Source of the DNA: CAZKSN01 sp964555585
GTDB taxonomy: Bacteria > Bacillota_I > Bacilli_A > RF39 > UBA660
DNA: 60,905 nt
Direction of reading: 5' to 3'
Assembly (NCBI GenBank): GCA_964555585.1
Contig: CAZKSN010000006.1
Location: 1 to 60,905 of the forward strand
Part shown: piece by piece, positions 1 to 7,638 of the stretch
How positions within the stretch are numbered: position 1 is the stretch's first letter
How the letters are laid out: the number at the start of each line of letters is the position of its first letter
The notes under the pieces: model-generated
Databases searched by the model: none
Seen by the model: the letters and a program-made list of their open reading frames with translations, nothing else
What the model was told of the DNA's origin: nothing
Position numbers and translations under genes: made by a program

Positions 1-425
1 TCCATATAATTACTCTCTCTCATTTTAATATATCAAATTATATTAAAAAAATCCATGTTACCAAACTGATTTTACATAGTACTTACATTTTTAATGTTAA
101 TTATAAAAAATATTCCTAATTAATGAAAAAGGATAATTCTTTCATATTCTTTTATAATTCAATATTCCAAACCGCTTTCCCCCACACCCCCAGCGTTTTG
201 GGATTTTTCATTCTTATAAGCTATGAGTAAGCCACATAAAAAAATAATAATCAATAAACTTTAATCGGAGCGGCAAAGCCGCACCGCGATTTTTTAATTT
301 TGACTATCAAAATTATTATAAAATTCAATTTTATATACTTGCAATAAAAAATTAATAATATTATAATGAATACATCAATTATTTAGTTATAGGGACCAGT
401 AGGTATCACCTGAATTCACGTCTAA
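1..425. other. unassigned AT-rich left end of window
   Basis: I see no convincing open reading frame here. The stretch holds a C-rich patch at about 178-195 and one GC-rich hairpin followed by a T run near 261-299. It ends at the outer border of a 190-bp inverted repeat (426). It could be the inner part of a mobile element, or sequence joined at a contig end; nothing in it identifies a family. Confidence 0.5.
261..299 (+). terminator. GC-rich hairpin with T run, terminator-like
   Basis: GCGGC-aaa-GCCGC (270-282) sits inside a weaker outer pairing AATCG/CGATT and is followed by TTTTTT. The shape is that of a Rho-independent terminator, but no gene lies just upstream within the window. Its G+C content is far above its surroundings. 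Confidence 0.45.
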
Positions 426-615
426 CTCCAAATTACACTACTCGGTATAAAAAATAATAAATAATTATATAATTATTTATTAAAAAAGGGAATGTGAAAA
501 TGCCGATAAAATAAGGCTTTGAAAGGGAAAAGTTAGAAAATTAAAATTATTACAGGGATATAGTTCAGATGGTAGAACGTTGGTCTCCAAAACCAAATGT
601 CGTGCGTTCAAGTCC
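426..615 (+). repeat. left copy of 190-bp inverted repeat
   Basis: By direct comparison this block is the reverse complement of 2099-2288 with one mismatch (C at 605, where the partner encodes G in the tRNA T-stem). It starts exactly at CTCCAAA, the anticodon-loop sequence of tRNA-Trp, and ends inside the T-arm of a tRNA-Trp copy. It contains a perfect 28-bp AT palindrome at 455-482, repeated at 2232-2259 in the partner. Confidence 0.9.
554..615 (+). pseudogene. truncated tRNA-Trp copy
   Basis: Matches the intact tRNA-Trp at 2085-2160 (opposite strand) from its first base through the T-loop, including the CCA anticodon in loop CTCCAAA. It carries G-to-C at 605 in the T-stem and then diverges at 616, so the T-stem 3' strand and the acceptor 3' strand are missing. 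It cannot fold as a tRNA. Confidence 0.85.
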
Positions 616-641
616 GAACAAGAAGGGCATAAATAGGAAAT

Positions 642-682
642 AAAAAGGAGCAAAGAGTTTATTCAAACACTTTGTTCCTTTT
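642..682. terminator. bidirectional terminator after symE/int
   Basis: A long stem (AAAAGGAGCAAAG pairing imperfectly with CTTTGTTCCTTTT) with T runs on both strands. It overlaps the end of the minus-strand SymE-like gene and would stop transcription of the recombinase-toxin pair, as well as transcripts from the truncated tRNA copy on the plus strand. Confidence 0.65.
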
Positions 683-836
683 CTTTCTCTATAACTAATT
701 TATTCTTTTCTAAACTTACTTTTATAATATCGTGAATATTAAAACCTAACTCTTTTAACCATTTACCTTTTAGTAGTATGTAAGGAATATTTTTAAAATC
801 TGAATACACTTTAAGTTTTCTAGTTTTAATATTCAC
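663..836 (-). CDS. SymE-like small toxin protein (57 aa)
   Basis: Starts at GTG (836) behind a strong ribosome site AAGGAG with 6-nt spacing. The sequence shows the hallmark pattern of the SymE type I toxin family: a basic start RKLKV, then a GKWLKELGF core, then a short beta-strand tail ending LVIEKEKEQ. SymE proteins have an AbrB-like fold and are described as nucleic-acid-acting toxins silenced by an antisense RNA. The start overlaps the frameshifted 3' end of the recombinase gene by 11 bp, which implies translational coupling. I did not identify an antisense RNA. Family call from memory of the pattern, moderate to good. Confidence 0.7.
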   Translation of the reverse strand: MNIKTRKLKVYSDFKNIPYILLKGKWLKELGFNIHDIIKVSLEKNKLVIEKEKEQSV

Positions 837-917
837 TTTTTACTCCTTCTTGTTCGTTCATATTTGAAATTATTGAATGTTTGGCGTGTTTTGTTCTTAA
901 GTCTTTGGGACTCATAT

Positions 918-1853
918 CTACATCTTTGTTGTTTCTATACTTGTATGTCCCAGAAGTTCTCTTAAAGAAAATGGATCTCCACCATTTATTACGAAGTGAG
1001 TGGCAAATGTATGTCTAAACTTATGTGGGTTTAATCTAAAACCTTTTCCAAATATTTTAAGAGCTTTATGTCTTAAAATATTATATATTCTATCAGCACA
1101 TAAGCCTTCACTTGTTGGCTCATCACACTCACTTTGAAACTTTAAAAACAACGGTCCATTTTCTTTATCTTTCAAAACTTCACGCCTATAAATATTCAAT
1201 AATTTCTCTGTTTCTTTTGAATAATAGACAGTGCGAAATGTATTTGTTTTTGTTGCGTATACATAAATACTTCTTTCTTTAAAATTAAAATCTTCTATTT
1301 TGATACGCACCAACTCACCATTTCTAACTCCTGTATCAAGTAATATCATTATTATTAATAGATTTCTTATTTCTGACTTATAACGCGTATCAAATGAAGA
1401 AAGTAGTTTTCGCACTTGGTCTATTGTTAAGTAATCTATCTTTTCCCTTCTTATTTTTTTAGGTCTGATATTTCTACAAGGGTTAGCGAGCAAATAACCA
1501 TCTTTTTCAAGGTAATTAAACAATGTTCTTAATGCTCTTGCATGACAATTAAGAGTATAGGCACTTAGCTTTGAATATTTAGTGTTTATATAATGTCTTA
1601 TTTCTACCTCTGTTACACTTTCTAGATACTCTTTCTTTTTTATCAAAGCTAAATATTTTCCAAATACTCTTAACTTGTCTTTATAAAAAGATTTTGTTGC
1701 ATTCGCTAACCCTCTTTCTTCTGCATTCCTAAAAAAATATTCACAGGCTTTGTCAAAAGATAGATTACTTTGCTTTTGACAGTTGTTAATAAGAGTTTCC
1801 TTATTTATTGATTTAAAAAAGTTTGTTAGTTCAGTTATAGTTTGTTCTGTCAT
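918..1853 (-). CDS. tyrosine recombinase/integrase, frameshifted at catalytic Tyr
   Basis: 311 residues of a phage-type/XerC-like integrase: an N-terminal SAM-like core-binding domain (about 25-115) and a catalytic domain with the Arg of DTGVRNGEL, the His-Arg pair in HKFRHTFATH and the LGHTS motif. Reading then hits TAG exactly where the catalytic tyrosine (TTKMY...) is expected. Shifting frame at 918 restores a normal integrase tail (DMSPKDLRTKHAKHS...) running 30 codons to a stop at 826-828. One base is therefore missing in the Tyr codon: an inactivating mutation, a sequencing error, or less likely a programmed shift. The gene lies between 190-bp inverted repeats, with tRNA-Trp upstream and the SymE-like gene overlapping its tail. 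Confidence 0.85.
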   Translation of the reverse strand: MTEQTITELTNFFKSINKETLINNCQKQSNLSFDKACEYFFRNAEERGLANATKSFYKDKLRVFGKYLALIKKKEYLESVTEVEIRHYINTKYSKLSAYTLNCHARALRTLFNYLEKDGYLLANPCRNIRPKKIRREKIDYLTIDQVRKLLSSFDTRYKSEIRNLLIIMILLDTGVRNGELVRIKIEDFNFKERSIYVYATKTNTFRTVYYSKETEKLLNIYRREVLKDKENGPLFLKFQSECDEPTSEGLCADRIYNILRHKALKIFGKGFRLNPHKFRHTFATHFVINGGDPFSLRELLGHTSIETTKM

Positions 1854-2046
1854 AGTTTCTCCTTTAAAATAATTATTTCAATTATTTATTTCCAACTGTC
1901 AAAAGTTCAAAAGAAACTTAAATATGAACGTATTTTGAAAAGCCTTCATTTCACCTCACTTTCTTATTTTTGTTCTTAAACCCTCTCAATAGGTCTATGC
2001 CGAACATCAATAGGTGCTTTTCAAAATTCACTCCCCCTGTCTAAAT

Positions 2047-2071
2047 GTAAAAAGATAGCATTTATGCTATC
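2047..2071 (-). terminator. terminator after tRNA-Trp
   Basis: Perfect 7-bp stem GATAGCA/TGCTATC with a 4-nt loop, followed on the minus strand by TTTTTAC, 14 nt past the encoded CCA of tRNA-Trp. Classic Rho-independent terminator. Confidence 0.8.
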
Positions 2072-2084
2072 CTTGCTCTCATTT

Positions 2085-2160
2085 TGGCAGGGATAGTAGG
2101 ACTTGAACCCACGACATTTGGTTTTGGAGACCAACGTTCTACCATCTGAACTATATCCCT
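2085..2160 (-). tRNA. tRNA-Trp (CCA anticodon)
   Basis: 76 nt including an encoded CCA end. The acceptor stem AGGGATA/TATCCCT closes perfectly with G as discriminator, the anticodon stem TTGGT/ACCAA carries loop CTCCAAA (anticodon CCA), and the T-arm is GTGGGTTCAAGTCC. It lies in the right copy of the inverted repeat and is followed by a terminator. It may be element-borne, because a different tRNA-Trp (AGGGGCA acceptor) is broken just upstream. Confidence 0.95.
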
Positions 2161-2288
2161 GTAATAATTTTAATTTTCTAACTTTTCCCTTTCAAAGCCT
2201 TATTTTATCGGCATTTTCACATTCCCTTTTTTAATAAATAATTATATAATTATTTATTATTTTTTATACCGAGTAGTGTAATTTGGAG
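2099..2288 (-). repeat. right copy of 190-bp inverted repeat
   Basis: Reverse complement of 426-615, 189 of 190 positions identical by eye. It covers tRNA-Trp from the T-arm to its 5' end plus about 128 bp of upstream DNA, including a 28-bp AT palindrome at 2232-2259. The outer end falls on the tRNA-Trp anticodon-loop sequence. Confidence 0.9.
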
Positions 2289-2318
2289 ACCGCTATTATA
2301 CCATTTAACTATGCCCCT
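2282..2318 (-). pseudogene. 5' half of a second tRNA-Trp, cut at anticodon loop
   Basis: Read on the minus strand this is the start of a typical bacterial tRNA-Trp: acceptor strand AGGGGCA, a D-arm with AATGGTA, anticodon stem GCGGT and loop CTCCAAA. The expected ACCGC 3' stem is absent; the sequence continues TTACAC into the inverted repeat. The 3' half is nowhere in this window. The break point is a classic tyrosine-integrase crossover position. Confidence 0.75.
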
Positions 2319-2399
2319 AAAAACTATATATATTTTATTATATATTTTAAAATAAGTCAATTATTGATATAATAATATTAAATAATATACGGAGGAGAT

Positions 2400-2798
2400 A
2401 TGTATAAAAGAATTACTGTCAGAGCTTTAATCATAAAGCATGATAAAATAGTAACAATGTATAGAAAAAAAGCCGGAAAGGAATATTATGTGCTTCCTGG
2501 TGGTGGAGTGGATGAGGAAGATTCAAATTTAATAAAGGCTTTAAAAAGAGAATTGAAAGAAGAATTGAATATAGAAGTGATAAATATAAAACCATATTCT
2601 TTCTTTGAAGATGAAAAAAATATAACTTTAATTTTCACTTGTAATTATTTTAGTGGAAATATAGAAATAATAGGAGAAGAAAAAGAAAGAAATAATGAGG
2701 ATAATTATTATGAACCCAGACTTCTTGGAGTTGAAGAATTGAATTCTAACATAGATTTTTGGTATAAAAAAGAAGCCTTGGATTTATTAATTCAATAA
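2400..2798 (+). CDS. Nudix hydrolase
   Basis: 132 residues with a Nudix box (GGGVDEED...KRELKEEL) that binds the metal for hydrolysing nucleoside-diphosphate-linked substrates. The first conserved Glu of the GX5E part appears as Asp; the REXXEE core (RELKEEL) is intact. Substrate cannot be told from sequence; members range from oxidised-nucleotide cleaners to housekeeping pyrophosphatases. The GGAGGAG ribosome site sits just upstream of the ATG. It is followed after 38 bp by holA and may be co-transcribed with it. Confidence 0.85.
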   Translation: MYKRITVRALIIKHDKIVTMYRKKAGKEYYVLPGGGVDEEDSNLIKALKRELKEELNIEVINIKPYSFFEDEKNITLIFTCNYFSGNIEIIGEEKERNNEDNYYEPRLLGVEELNSNIDFWYKKEALDLLIQ

Positions 2799-2836
2799 AG
2801 TAATAAATTATGTTATTATTAAATTGGTGAGTATTT

Positions 2837-3778
2837 ATGATATATGTTTTATATGGAACAGAAGAATTATTAATTGATAAATATATAGAAAATCTAATAA
2901 TGGAAAAATGCATTGATAATATCGTTAAATATGATTTAACTGATACTTCTATTGATAATATTATTGAAGATGCTTCATATATGGATTTATTTGGCAATAA
3001 TAAGATTATTGTTGTAAATAATTCAGCTTTTTTAACTGCTTCTGAATCTTTAGAAACAGAAGAATTAGAAAAATATATAAATAATCCAAATGATAAAAGT
3101 ATATTGATATTTATTGTGAATTCTGAAAAACTTGATGAAAGAAAGAAAGTAGTGAAAGCTCTAAAAAACAATAAATTTACTAAATTTGAGGAATTCAATA
3201 AACTGGAGGGTTTTAATTTAGAAAATTATATAAAGGACAGTTTTGAAAAAGATGGATATAAAATAGATTTAAATAGTATTAAAAAAATAGTTTCACTATT
3301 AAATGGTGAATTTAAGTTTGTAGATAATGAAGTAGAAAAATTAAAGCTTTATAAGCTGGAAGATAAAAATATTAATATAAAAGATGTGGAAGAAGTTGTA
3401 ACAAGACTTCCAGAAGATAATATTTTTAAACTGGTTGATGCTGTTGTTAACAACGATAAGGAAAGTATGTTTAATATCTATAAAGATTTAATAGATAACA
3501 ATGAAGAACCTGTAAAATTGATAGTGATGCTTGCTAATCACTTCAGATTGTTATATCAAGTAAAAATATTACTGACAGAAGGAATGAAGCAATATGAAAT
3601 AGCCTCAGAACTGGGTATTCATCCCTACAGAGTAAAGCTTGCTATTGAAAAGGCAAGTAAATACGATGAAGAAAAACTTTTAAATATTCTAAGTTCACTT
3701 GCAGATATAGATTATGAAATAAAATCTGGAATATCTGATAAAAATAGAGCGCTTGAAATATTCTTTTTAGAATTATAA
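2837..3778 (+). CDS. holA: DNA polymerase III delta subunit
   Basis: 313 residues, normal for the family. HolA is the clamp-loader subunit that opens the beta sliding clamp. The N-terminus MIYVLYGTEELLIDKYI is the standard HolA opening (degenerate P-loop position), the middle has the AAA+-like domain with FIVNSEKLDERKK, and the C-terminal helical domain ends with IKSGISDKNRALEIFFLEL, the typical HolA finish. The start has GGTGAG upstream. The 3' end overlaps the convergent HD-domain gene by 6 bp. Confidence 0.95.
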   Translation: MIYVLYGTEELLIDKYIENLIMEKCIDNIVKYDLTDTSIDNIIEDASYMDLFGNNKIIVVNNSAFLTASESLETEELEKYINNPNDKSILIFIVNSEKLDERKKVVKALKNNKFTKFEEFNKLEGFNLENYIKDSFEKDGYKIDLNSIKKIVSLLNGEFKFVDNEVEKLKLYKLEDKNINIKDVEEVVTRLPEDNIFKLVDAVVNNDKESMFNIYKDLIDNNEEPVKLIVMLANHFRLLYQVKILLTEGMKQYEIASELGIHPYRVKLAIEKASKYDEEKLLNILSSLADIDYEIKSGISDKNRALEIFFLEL

Positions 3779-4435
3779 AAAATGAAATATTATTAATAAA
3801 TATATTTTCTTATTTATAAAGAAGTCATAAACTTTTTGATATCTGTTTATAAAATTTTGATTTAAATTTAAATACATTGGATAATCTCTCATGTTTTTTG
3901 CATCTCTTTTTGCAGCATATTTATCTGCAAATAATACTATCCATCCGGTACGATATTTAGGAAGCTTAGTAATTGTTAGTGGAAACATATGAGATTTTAT
4001 ACCATTTTCTACTTCCTCATCTATTAATTCAGGAAAATATCTTTTTGCTTCAATAAATGCTCTTTCTGGATGTGAAAATGCATGCAGTTCTTTAAACTTT
4101 GGTTTATAATCCAACGGTAACTTCCAATCATAATCAAAACAGTCATGAAAGATTGCAATATAGACTGTTTTTTTAATTTGATCTGGGCTTAATTTCCTTT
4201 TTATTGAAATGTAATAAGCTCTAAAAACAACACTCATAATATGATGACCTCTGGAATCATCATGATGAGGATAGCTTTTTATTCTTTTCCAAAATTCTGA
4301 ATTTACAATTGGTTCCAAAATTAATAATAACTGATTTATTTCATCAAAACTTAATAAATTTTTAGTAGTATATTTGCTGCTGTAATCATAAAATTCCGGA
4401 TTATTTTCTATGTAATTATTTAATGAATCACTCAT
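3773..4435 (-). CDS. HD-domain phosphohydrolase-like protein
   Basis: 220 residues. Candidate metal ligands of the HD superfamily appear in order: HHIMS near residue 64, the HD pair in IAIFHDCFDYDW near residue 95, KSHMFPL near 145 and the ADKYAAKRD Asp near 170. HD proteins hydrolyse phosphate esters of nucleotides or related molecules; the substrate is unknown here. Convergent with holA and divergent from lon across a 134-bp gap. No signal peptide. The last ten residues are strongly hydrophobic. Confidence 0.75.
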   Translation of the reverse strand: MSDSLNNYIENNPEFYDYSSKYTTKNLLSFDEINQLLLILEPIVNSEFWKRIKSYPHHDDSRGHHIMSVVFRAYYISIKRKLSPDQIKKTVYIAIFHDCFDYDWKLPLDYKPKFKELHAFSHPERAFIEAKRYFPELIDEEVENGIKSHMFPLTITKLPKYRTGWIVLFADKYAAKRDAKNMRDYPMYLNLNQNFINRYQKVYDFFINKKIYLLIIFHFL

Positions 4436-4569
4436 ATTACTGCCCCTTAAATACTATGTAATTGTATCATATAAAAGTAATTTCTTCAATAAAATAAAAC
4501 TTTATACTTTTTAGTATGGACATTTAAGCCAAACTTATTTATAATAAAAAATTAAATGGAGGTACTAAT

Positions 4570-6891
4570 ATGATCAAAAATAATTTACCAGTCATTCTGT
4601 TAAAAAAATTAGTATTGCTTCCATTTCAAGAAGTTAGAATTGAAGTAAATAATGATACCAGTAAAAAGGTAGTTGAAATATCTAAACAGTTTCATGATAA
4701 TGAAGTACTTGTTGTATGTCCTCTTAATTCTCTGGAAGAGAATCCTGATACATCAGATTTACCAAAAATTGGTGTGATTGGCAAAATAAAGAGCAATATT
4801 GAATTACCTAATGGAAATACCAGGGTAGTTATTTTAGGAATAAAAAGAGTTAAAGTATTCAGCTATGTGAATTACTCAAATGAAGAGGATATACTTGAAA
4901 GTATAGTAACATCTTTTGATACGACTGATTCCGATGAAGTAACTGAAACTGCCATTTTAAGAAAATTAATGATAGATTTAGAGAGATTTATTATTAAAAA
5001 TCCATTTATTTCCAATTCTATTATGTCTCAGGTAAAAGGAATTGATGACCTGGATAAACTGACTGATTTAATAGCGACTTTTCTTCCATTGTCTTTTGAT
5101 AAGAAAATTAATTTAATGTTAGATGCCTCTTCTATAAGTAGAGCAAAGTATTTAATAAAAGAAATTAATGTTGAGACTGCAATAATAGAATTGGAAAATA
5201 AAATTGACAGTGATTTAAAAAAAGATTTAGATTCTGCACAAAAGGATTTTATTTTAAAGGAAAAGATTAAAGTAATTAAAAGAGAACTTGGTGAAAGGGA
5301 TAATAAAAATACAGATATTGAATTCTTTAAAGAGAAAATAAAGAATTCTAAATTGCCGGAAGCTATTGAAAAAAGAGTGCTTAAGGAATTAGAAAGATAT
5401 GAAATAACACCTGAAATATCTCCTGAAATAAGTGTAATTAGAAATCATATAGATTATTTATTAAATATTCCCTGGAACAGCATAACAAAAGATGAAAAGA
5501 ATTTAAGTAGAATACAGAAAAAACTTGATGAATCTCATTATGGACTTAATGATGTGAAAACGAGAATCATTGAATATATTGCTGTTAAAAGTATCAGTGA
5601 GGATGTTGTTTCTCCAATAATTTGTTTATCTGGACCTCCTGGAACAGGAAAGACGACATTTGCTGAGGCAATTGCTAAAGCATTAAATAGAAACTTTGTA
5701 AAAATTTCCTTGGGTGGAATGAATGATACTGCTGAACTAATTGGACATAGAAGGACATATATTGGAAGTAATCCTGGAAAAATCATATCTTCATTGATAA
5801 AATCTGGAAGTAGGAATCCAATATTCCTGTTAGATGAAATAGATAAGCTTACAAAAGATTTTAGAGGAGATCCTGCATCAGTTTTACTGGATATACTTGA
5901 TCCACTTCAAAATAAAAGATTTGTAGATAACTATATAGAAGAAGAAGTTGATTTAAGCAAGGTATTATTTATATTGACTGCCAATGATACTTATAATATT
6001 CCTGCAGCTCTCTATGATAGACTGGAAATAATTAATATATGTGGTTATACAAATTCTGAAAAGTTAAAAATTTCAAAAAATTATCTGATAAAAAAAGCTT
6101 TAACAAACAATGGTCTAACAGGTAATTCTATTAAATTTGAAGATAAGGCTTTATTAAAGTTAATTGAATCATATACAAGAGAAAGTGGAGTTCGTGAGTT
6201 GGACAGAAATATTAATAAGATTATTAGAAAAGTTGTTACTGAAAAAAGTTTGGAAAGTAAAAAGATTAATAATATTTTAATAACAGAGACTGAATTAGTT
6301 AAATATTTAAAAAAAGAAATTTATCCTCCAAAGGTACATAAACAAGAAAGTACTTCAGGATATGTTATCGGACTTGCCTTTACTCCGATTGGCGGTACAA
6401 CCTTTGAAATAGAAGTTTCCAGTTATCCGGGAAAAGGAAAATTTATTTATACCGGTCATTTGGGAGAAGTGATCAAGGAAAGCGTATCCATTACTTTAAG
6501 TTATATAAAAGGTAATAGTGAATATTTAAAAGTAAAGAAAGATGTATTTAAAAATAAAGACTATCATATAAATTTTAGAGAAACTGCAGTGCCAAAAGAA
6601 GGACCCTCTGCAGGAGTAGCTATTACTACAGCTTTATTAAGTCATGTGCTGAATAAAAAAGTAAATCCCAGAATTTCTATGACTGGGGAAATTACATTAA
6701 AAGGTGATATTCTACCTGTAGGCGGAATAAAGGAAAAATCTTTGGCAGCCTTAAAAGTTGGAATTAATAAAATCTATCTTCCTTTTGATAACAGTTCGGA
6801 TCTAGAAGAATTGGATGAGGAAATAAAAGATAAAATTAAATTTATTTTAGTAAAAAACTATAAAGAAATATATGTAGATTTATTTTCATAA
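4570..6891 (+). CDS. lon: ATP-dependent Lon protease (LonA type)
   Basis: 773 residues with the full LonA order: N-terminal substrate-binding domain (1-200), a coiled-coil helical region (about 205-290), AAA+ ATPase with Walker A GPPGTGKT at 355-362 and Walker B FLLDEIDK, and the C-terminal Ser/Lys protease domain with Ser680 in EGPSAGVAI and Lys721 in GGIKEKS. It degrades misfolded and regulatory proteins in the cytoplasm. The ATG follows GGAGG with 6-nt spacing. In Bacillus lonA also lies in the same chromosomal neighbourhood as spoVID-ysxE, the next two genes here. I see no CIRCE or obvious CtsR site. Confidence 0.97.
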   Translation: MIKNNLPVILLKKLVLLPFQEVRIEVNNDTSKKVVEISKQFHDNEVLVVCPLNSLEENPDTSDLPKIGVIGKIKSNIELPNGNTRVVILGIKRVKVFSYVNYSNEEDILESIVTSFDTTDSDEVTETAILRKLMIDLERFIIKNPFISNSIMSQVKGIDDLDKLTDLIATFLPLSFDKKINLMLDASSISRAKYLIKEINVETAIIELENKIDSDLKKDLDSAQKDFILKEKIKVIKRELGERDNKNTDIEFFKEKIKNSKLPEAIEKRVLKELERYEITPEISPEISVIRNHIDYLLNIPWNSITKDEKNLSRIQKKLDESHYGLNDVKTRIIEYIAVKSISEDVVSPIICLSGPPGTGKTTFAEAIAKALNRNFVKISLGGMNDTAELIGHRRTYIGSNPGKIISSLIKSGSRNPIFLLDEIDKLTKDFRGDPASVLLDILDPLQNKRFVDNYIEEEVDLSKVLFILTANDTYNIPAALYDRLEIINICGYTNSEKLKISKNYLIKKALTNNGLTGNSIKFEDKALLKLIESYTRESGVRELDRNINKIIRKVVTEKSLESKKINNILITETELVKYLKKEIYPPKVHKQESTSGYVIGLAFTPIGGTTFEIEVSSYPGKGKFIYTGHLGEVIKESVSITLSYIKGNSEYLKVKKDVFKNKDYHINFRETAVPKEGPSAGVAITTALLSHVLNKKVNPRISMTGEITLKGDILPVGGIKEKSLAALKVGINKIYLPFDNSSDLEELDEEIKDKIKFILVKNYKEIYVDLFS

Positions 6892-6936
6892 AATACTCTT
6901 CTTCTCATATAATTTAGAGAAAGGAGAGTTTTTTAA

Positions 6937-7638
6937 TTGAAAGAAATAATTCCATTTAAAAAAGATATTATCTTTAATACAAAAATAGCTAAAATAACAG
7001 ATATTTCTTTAACACATGATTATAAAATATTAGAAAATGTAATAGAAGGAGATTTCCTATTATCAGGAACATACAAGATGACTGAGGCCAGCGTTATGAA
7101 TGAAGAATTTATTTATAATATTCCTTTTTCAATAGCCGTTGGAGATGATGTGGAAAAAGAATCTATTAATCTGATACTTCATGATTTTAAATATGAAGTG
7201 AAGGGTGATATCATGACAATAAAGGTAGAATTAGACATGAGCTGTGAAGAAATAAGTTCTTCAGAGTTTAATCTTAGAAAAAAGATATATGAAAAAGAAG
7301 AGGATGAGATAGAGAAATCCATTGATGAAATAATAGATAAGAATGTATATAGAGATATTGAAGTAGAAGAAGAGAAAAAAGATATATTATTTAAAGAGTA
7401 TGAGGTAAATGCTAAGGAACAGGAAGAAGCTAAAGAAAGTATAATGTCCATCACAAATAAAGTTAAGAAAAGCAATGATACTGTTACTTATAAAGTGTAT
7501 ATTGTAAGAGAAAATGACACTGTTGAAACAATTGCAAGTAAATACAATGTAGCAATCAATGATCTAAGTGACTATAATGATATTGAATCAATAAGCATAG
7601 GAGATAAAATAGTTATTCCATATGTAAAGAATGAATAA
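6937..7638 (+). CDS. spoVID: spore coat morphogenetic protein SpoVID-like, LysM
   Basis: 233 residues starting at TTG behind AAAGGAGAG. The N-terminal half (1-110) resembles the SpoVID/SPOCS domain (PFKKDIIF..., ITDISLTHDY...), the centre is an acidic Glu/Lys linker and the C-terminus (about 187-231) is a LysM module (YIVRENDTVETIASKYN). SpoVID directs coat encasement of the forespore from the mother cell. It is much shorter than Bacillus SpoVID, mainly in the linker. The assignment is strengthened by ysxE following directly, as in Bacillus. A different short LysM/SPOCS coat protein is the alternative. Confidence 0.8.
   Translation: MKEIIPFKKDIIFNTKIAKITDISLTHDYKILENVIEGDFLLSGTYKMTEASVMNEEFIYNIPFSIAVGDDVEKESINLILHDFKYEVKGDIMTIKVELDMSCEEISSSEFNLRKKIYEKEEDEIEKSIDEIIDKNVYRDIEVEEEKKDILFKEYEVNAKEQEEAKESIMSITNKVKKSNDTVTYKVYIVRENDTVETIASKYNVAINDLSDYNDIESISIGDKIVIPYVKNE

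Larger units (their letters stand above)
426..2288. mobile_element. putative TIR-flanked recombinase/toxin unit
   Basis: Two 190-bp inverted repeats (426-615 and 2099-2288) enclose, on the minus strand, a complete tRNA-Trp, a tyrosine recombinase gene and an overlapping SymE-like toxin gene. Both outer ends of the unit coincide with CTCCAAA, the tRNA-Trp anticodon-loop sequence that tyrosine integrases often use as crossover. On the right the unit abuts the 5' half of a second tRNA-Trp gene. I see no target-site duplication. A fold-back assembly artefact near a contig end would look similar, so calling it a mobile element is an inference. Confidence 0.45.

Noticed and set aside
385..448. Weak resemblance to the 5' half of 5S rRNA (ATAG...AGTAGG...CACCTG...AACTC) just before a tRNA-Trp copy
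   Set aside because: Only scattered matches; the strongly conserved 5S loop sequences and the whole 3' half are missing. A covariance search would be needed; I would expect it to fail.
455..482. Perfect 28-bp AT palindrome (also at 2232-2259) as a replication origin or cruciform element
   Set aside because: No DnaA boxes or iterons around it; it is simply part of the duplicated 190-bp repeat, upstream of tRNA-Trp.
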